From positions 1,652 to 11,142 of the forward strand of contig DANX01000109.1 of the NCBI GenBank assembly GCA_002502295.1: DNA of 9,491 nt. The letters are read 5' to 3'. How positions within the stretch are numbered: the stretch's first letter is position 1; each line of letters opens with the position of its first letter. The stretch comes from Euryarchaeota archaeon UBA561 (GTDB taxonomy: Archaea > Thermoplasmatota > Poseidoniia > Poseidoniales > Poseidoniaceae). Shown in pieces: positions 5,872 through 9,491 of the stretch. The notes under the pieces are model-generated. The model saw nothing but the letters and a program-made list of their open reading frames with translations. It was not told the origin of the DNA and searched no databases. The translations under genes were made by a program, and so were the position numbers.

Positions 5872-7938
5872 GTGTCGGATGATATCGAAACCCCTGTCGA
5901 GGAGAGCCTTGACGAGGCTGTCCAAGGGTTTGACGAGGTTGAGTTGGAGGAACCAACGACGACCGTCTGGGCACCCGAACCCACGGGCGCCGATGAAGTG
6001 CTCAACACGCCCGTTGACGAATGGATCTCAGCCGTTGAGTTCGAGTCCACCGCCGACGTCCCCATCCCCGACCGGTTGGTCGACCAAGTAATTGGACAAG
6101 AGGCCGGCTCTGTTGTCATCAAAAAAGCGGCAGAACAACGCCGACACATGCTCATGATTGGAGACCCAGGGACTGGGAAGTCCATGTTGGCCAAGTCAAT
6201 GACGGACCTGCTGCCCAAAGAAGCGCTTGAAGACGTCCTCGTTTATCCAAACGAGGACGATGAAAACGTGCCTCGTGTGCGAACGGTCCCCGCAGGCAGA
6301 GCCGACCGAATCGTCAAAGTCCAAAAAGAGGCCATCCGTCAACAGCGTGAAAAATCGCAGCGGATGCTTTTCATCGCCTTCGCTGCCATTGGATTCTTGC
6401 TCCTCATTGCCGCCCTTCAATCCGGCGACTTGTTCACCTTGCTCTTTGGTGGGTTCCTCCTCGCTTTTGGGTACATGTTCATCCGCAGTCGTTTGGGAGC
6501 CGTCGACAACAGCCGGATTCCAAAGGTCTTGGTGAAACACGACACCAACGAGCTCCCGCCGTTTGTGGACGCAACGGCCACCCTGTCGGGGTCTTTGTTG
6601 GGCGACGTGCGCCACGACCCATTCCAGTCGGGTGGCATGGAGACACCTGCTCACGATCGAGTTGAACCCGGTGCAATCCACCGAGCGCACAAAGGTGTGC
6701 TTTACATCGACGAGATCAATCTTCTGCGTCTGGAAGAACAGCAAGCTCTCCTCACCGCTATGCAGGACCGTGCCTTCCCGATTTCAGGTCGGTCTGAACG
6801 CTCATCTGGTGCCCTAACCAAAACCGAAGCGGTTCCTTGCGACTTTATTCTCATCGCTGCAGGAAACTTGGACGCCATTCAAGGCATGCACCCTGCATTG
6901 CGCAGCCGTATACGGGGATACGGATACGAAGTATACGTCAACTCAGAAATGCCCGACACATCCCGAAATCGCCGTCGTCTGATTCGCTTTATTGCTCAAG
7001 AAGTTCTGCGCGACCAAGACACGGTGCGGGAGATTCCCCACTTCGACAAGAGCGCCGTCTCCATCATCCTTCGAGAGGCTCAGCGGAGAGCAGGTCGTCG
7101 TGGGAAACTCTCCCTCCGCCTGCGTGAACTGGGTGGACTGGTTCGCATCGCTGGCGACCTAGCCGTGGAAGCCGGTGCACAATTCACATCCGCCGAGCAC
7201 GTCCTCGGTGCCCGAAAGATTGCCAAGCCGCTTGAACAACAAGTGGCGGACCGCATGATTGAACGCCGTCAGGATTACGCTATGCTGGTTAACAGTGGCG
7301 AGCGAATCGGCCGCGTCAACGGGCTCGCTGTCCTTGGTGCGAACTCGGGTCTCTCGGACTTCAGCGGCATCATGCTGCCCGTTGAAGCCTTGGTTACTCC
7401 ATCGCAAGGCGGTGGGGGTAAGATACACGCTACAGGCGGTCTTTCCGACCTCGCCAAGGAAAGCGTCACGAACGTCAGTGCAGTGATCAAGAAATTAACC
7501 GGAAAAGACATTTCTGACTACGACATTCACATTCAGTTTGTTGACACACACGGTGTTGATGGAGACTCAGCATCCATCACCATCGCCACTGCAATCATCT
7601 CCGCTTTGGAAAACATCCCCATTCGCCAAGACCTCGCCATGACCGGTTCATTGTCGGTACGTGGAGAAGTACTTCCAATCGGTGGTGTCACGGCGAAAAT
7701 TGAGGCGGCTGCTCGCTCAGGTGTCAAAACCATCGTTGTCCCGCGGGCCAACATGCAAGATGTCCTGCTCGACGACCGATTTGAGAACATGGTAGACGTC
7801 GTTGCGGTGGATACCTTGGATGAAGTCATGAAGTACGCCCTCATCAAGCATGAACAGAAAGCCAGCTTAGTTGAACGCCTGGAAGCGGTTATTGACCGAT
7901 TGACGCCAGAAGTCCAAAGCAAAATTTCGCTCGTCTAG
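5872..7938 (+). CDS. lonB: Archaeal membrane-anchored ATP-dependent protease LonB
   Basis: This is an ATP-driven Ser/Lys-dyad protease of the cytoplasmic membrane that degrades misfolded and regulatory proteins. Seen in the 688 residues: an acidic N-terminal stretch of about 60 residues; IPDRLVDQVIGQE (65-77), the usual start of the AAA+ domain; Walker A GDPGTGKS (97-104); two membrane helices (about 165-182 and 187-204) inserted between Walker A and B, the hallmark of archaeal LonB; Walker B GVLYIDE (275-281); a sensor-1-like AAGN (329-332); and arginines R344/R346 in RSRIRG. The protease domain has catalytic S566 in VDGDSAS, D563 before it, and catalytic K609 in GGVTAKIEAA. The Ser-Lys spacing of 43 is the same as I recall for Methanocaldococcus jannaschii Lon (S550/K593). 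All key residues are present, so the enzyme should be active. The start is a GTG with a good Shine-Dalgarno. The 74-base gap upstream suggests its own control, although read-through from the surface-protein gene is possible. Confidence 0.97.
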   Translation: MSDDIETPVEESLDEAVQGFDEVELEEPTTTVWAPEPTGADEVLNTPVDEWISAVEFESTADVPIPDRLVDQVIGQEAGSVVIKKAAEQRRHMLMIGDPGTGKSMLAKSMTDLLPKEALEDVLVYPNEDDENVPRVRTVPAGRADRIVKVQKEAIRQQREKSQRMLFIAFAAIGFLLLIAALQSGDLFTLLFGGFLLAFGYMFIRSRLGAVDNSRIPKVLVKHDTNELPPFVDATATLSGSLLGDVRHDPFQSGGMETPAHDRVEPGAIHRAHKGVLYIDEINLLRLEEQQALLTAMQDRAFPISGRSERSSGALTKTEAVPCDFILIAAGNLDAIQGMHPALRSRIRGYGYEVYVNSEMPDTSRNRRRLIRFIAQEVLRDQDTVREIPHFDKSAVSIILREAQRRAGRRGKLSLRLRELGGLVRIAGDLAVEAGAQFTSAEHVLGARKIAKPLEQQVADRMIERRQDYAMLVNSGERIGRVNGLAVLGANSGLSDFSGIMLPVEALVTPSQGGGGKIHATGGLSDLAKESVTNVSAVIKKLTGKDISDYDIHIQFVDTHGVDGDSASITIATAIISALENIPIRQDLAMTGSLSVRGEVLPIGGVTAKIEAAARSGVKTIVVPRANMQDVLLDDRFENMVDVVAVDTLDEVMKYALIKHEQKASLVERLEAVIDRLTPEVQSKISLV

Positions 7939-7958
7939 GTCATGAGCCTTGCGAGCAG

Positions 7959-7964
7959 AAATAT
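7959..7964 (+). promoter_or_regulatory. Possible TATA-like element before the MFS gene
   Basis: An aaatat lies in the 75-base gap after lonB. It would place transcription start near 7987, about 27 bases before the ATG at 8014. It is a weak match, and the exporter may instead be read from the lonB transcript. No clear terminator (a T-run on the coding strand) is seen in this gap. Confidence 0.3.
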
Positions 7965-8013
7965 CGGAGTGGCCCACTAACCTCGCTTGTTCCTAAGATT
8001 GGATGGTCATCGT

Positions 8014-9345
8014 ATGTCTCCAGAACGTGATGCAGGAAAAGGCGCTCTTGCAGTGCTCTTTCTGGTCACCATGATCGATATGATTGGTTTCGGCATCATC
8101 ATACCGTTCTTGACCTATCTGGTCCAAGATCTAGCCGAGGGTGAAGGCGTGGTTCGAATTGGCCTTTGGGTTGGTTTCCTCATGACGTCGTATTCCGCAG
8201 CACAGTTTCTCTTTTCGCCATTTTGGGGTTCGTTGTCGGACCGAATAGGTCGTCGACCCGTACTCATGATTGGGTTGGTTGGCAACACGGTCTTTTTCAC
8301 GGCTTTTGGTTTTTCGACCACGCTCCTCTTTGCCTTGTGCATGCGTTTCCTTGCCGGGGTGTTCAATGGAAACATCGCTGTGGCTCGCGCCTACATTGGT
8401 GATGTAAGCACTCCGAGGCAATTGGCCACTCGAATGGGCCTCATCGGCGCTGCCTTTGGCCTAGGGTTCACGATTGGTCCCTTCATCGGCGGTGAGTTTT
8501 CCAATCCCGCTGAGCGATGGGGCCTCTTTGTTGGTACGGTGTTCGATACCTTCCCTTATCTCTTGCCATGCGCGATTGCAAGTGCGTTATCGGCGGGTTC
8601 TCTCGTTCTCGCTTACTACAAACTCCCTGAATCCATTGATGTCCAGGCGGCAAAAAAGAACGATGACCAACGGCCATGGGGCAAGCGAATGATCTCGATG
8701 GCGGCCAATTCCGTCTCCATGTTGCGCACGCCCAGTATCGGGGCCGTGATTTGGGTCACCATGCTCTTTGTGTTCGGTTTCACCGTTATGCATTCGGTGT
8801 TCATACTCTATACCGAAATGGATGTGGCAGTGGGTGGACTCGGATTCTCAGAGCAGGACAACGGTCGAATTTTTGCCATGATTGGTCTCTTCGGAATTCT
8901 TACCCAAGGCGTCCTCATCGGCCCACTCACCCGCCGTTATGGCACCCGGCGTTTGATTCCAATTTCGATCATGGTGACCGGTCTGGGTCTCACGATGATT
9001 CCCTATACGCAGTCGTCCATGGCCTGGATTCAGATGCTTATTGTGTGTTCATTTATCGCCATTGGCAACGGCGTGTTCCAGCCTTCCTCGAGTACGTATT
9101 TGACAAGAATTGCTCAGGACGAAGGCTACGATCTTGGCGTGGTCATGGGCGCACAAGAATCGCTGAGTGCCTTTGCTCGAATCTTTGGGCCACTCAGTGG
9201 TGGTTTGGTGTGGGAATTAACGGTCAACGGGAGCTATCCTTGGGATTACCACGCAGCCTTCCACCTCTGCGGTGTATTGATGGTTATTTCCGCTGTGTTG
9301 ACCTTGCGTCTTCCTCTTCTCAAGGAAATTGAGGAGGCTGTGTGA
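8014..9345 (+). CDS. Major facilitator superfamily transporter, DHA1/TetA-like drug:H+ antiporter type
   Basis: 443 residues with about 12 membrane helices and a polar central loop (about 204-240, SIDVQAAKKNDDQRPWGKR) between the two six-helix halves. Seen: DMIGFGIIIP in the first helix (22-31), as in TetA-type exporters; MFS motif A GSLSDRIGRRP (72-82) in loop 2-3; a conserved RFLAGVFNGN (111-120); motif C-like GLGFTIGPFIGG (149-160) in helix 5, which marks antiporters and argues for export; and FGPLSGG (391-397) near the end. The likely role is proton-coupled efflux of a small molecule; the substrate cannot be told. The frame extends back to a TTG at 7987, but I chose the ATG at 8014 because it has a ggatgg ribosome site (8001-8006) at good spacing and because the nine extra residues are polar with no match to the family. 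Confidence 0.9.
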   Translation: MSPERDAGKGALAVLFLVTMIDMIGFGIIIPFLTYLVQDLAEGEGVVRIGLWVGFLMTSYSAAQFLFSPFWGSLSDRIGRRPVLMIGLVGNTVFFTAFGFSTTLLFALCMRFLAGVFNGNIAVARAYIGDVSTPRQLATRMGLIGAAFGLGFTIGPFIGGEFSNPAERWGLFVGTVFDTFPYLLPCAIASALSAGSLVLAYYKLPESIDVQAAKKNDDQRPWGKRMISMAANSVSMLRTPSIGAVIWVTMLFVFGFTVMHSVFILYTEMDVAVGGLGFSEQDNGRIFAMIGLFGILTQGVLIGPLTRRYGTRRLIPISIMVTGLGLTMIPYTQSSMAWIQMLIVCSFIAIGNGVFQPSSSTYLTRIAQDEGYDLGVVMGAQESLSAFARIFGPLSGGLVWELTVNGSYPWDYHAAFHLCGVLMVISAVLTLRLPLLKEIEEAV

Positions 9346-9397
9346 ACCGTTTTCTGAGCGGGAATGTCTTCAAGACCTCCAGAGTGCTGGGTGGTCT

Positions 9398-9491
9398 ATG
9401 GAAGCCGCTTCACCAAAGTGGACGAGTGAAAACTTCCGTCAACGCTTGACGGTGCTTTCTCATGCAGCCGTCATCATGACGTTGGTCACGG
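9398..9491 (+). CDS. Probable start of a membrane protein gene, cut by the window end
   Basis: An ATG 52 bases after the exporter stop opens a frame that stays open to the end of the window (31 codons): a polar N-terminus (MEAASPKWTSENFRQRL) followed by the start of a hydrophobic segment (TVLSHAAVIMTLVT). This is how many polytopic membrane proteins begin, but too little is visible to name a family. No strong ribosome site is seen. A competing GTG frame at 9342 overlaps the exporter stop but ends after 35 residues. Confidence 0.45.
   Translation, partial: MEAASPKWTSENFRQRLTVLSHAAVIMTLVT
9436..9452. repeat. Perfect 7-base inverted repeat
   Basis: Arms ccgtcaa and ttgacgg flank a 3-base centre (cgc). 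It lies inside the probable partial gene at the right edge, about 91 bases after the exporter stop. If that gene call is wrong, this could be a hairpin or operator downstream of the exporter. It has no T-run after it, so a standard terminator is unlikely. Confidence 0.4.

Noticed and set aside
6196..6744. A 182-codon minus-strand frame across lonB
   Set aside because: It covers the Walker A-to-B region of LonB, which is unmistakable in the plus frame. The minus frame has no signal, ribosome site or family motif.
7987..8013. TTG at 7987 as the start of the MFS protein
   Set aside because: The ATG at 8014 has a ribosome site at good spacing and gives the usual short N-terminus before the first helix.
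8676..9332. A 218-codon open frame inside the MFS gene on the same strand
   Set aside because: It is rich in His, Arg, Trp and Ser, as expected from a shifted reading of membrane-helix codons, and the MFS frame is clearly the real one.
9342..9449. A 35-residue frame starting with a GTG that overlaps the MFS stop (GTGTGA), preceded by a gaggagg run
   Set aside because: The overlap and purine run are suggestive, but the gaggagg is part of the Glu-Glu codons of the exporter, the peptide is short and unremarkable, and the frame at 9398 stays open with a plausible membrane-protein start.

Overview
The window looks like chromosomal DNA from a planktonic euryarchaeon, most likely a Marine Group II archaeon (Poseidoniales). 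The evidence is a membrane-anchored archaeal-type LonB protease with a two-helix insert in its ATPase domain and a GDSAS protease motif, an archaeal TrmI tRNA methyltransferase with an N-terminal barrel, TATA-box-like promoters (ttatatt, ctaaata), GTG starts, and large acidic surface proteins built from Ig-like modules. The lineage is inferred from these protein traits; no rRNA or other marker gene is present to confirm it.

Layout. Bases 3-1301 (+) hold the 3' part of a surface protein: Ig/CARDB-like beta modules, one membrane helix, an acidic linker and a C-terminal zinc ribbon. It runs head-on into trmI (1302-2087, -), and the two stop codons abut with no base between them. A 131-base divergent intergenic region (2088-2218) carries one TATA-like element for each direction. 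Bases 2219-5797 (+) encode a 1192-residue secreted, membrane-anchored protein: signal peptide, thioredoxin-like/Omp28-like domain with a CGHC motif, CARDB and cadherin-like modules, a helical stalk, a membrane helix, and a cytoplasmic Ala/Pro-rich tail ending in a compact Trp/Tyr-rich motif. After a 74-base gap containing a perfect hairpin and a good Shine-Dalgarno comes lonB (5872-7938, +). After a further 75-base gap comes a DHA1-type MFS exporter (8014-9345, +). The last 146 bases probably contain the start of another membrane protein gene (9398 onward).

How the parts relate. Four of the six genes act at or in the cytoplasmic membrane: two surface proteins with unusual cytoplasmic tails, the membrane protease LonB and an exporter. 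LonB could handle quality control of membrane proteins generally, but nothing in the sequence ties it specifically to its neighbours. trmI is a housekeeping tRNA-modification gene read in the opposite direction. I see no CRISPR array, tRNA, rRNA, insertion sequence or integrase. The least ordinary content is the domain architecture of the two surface proteins. I do not see a clear multi-gene novel system.
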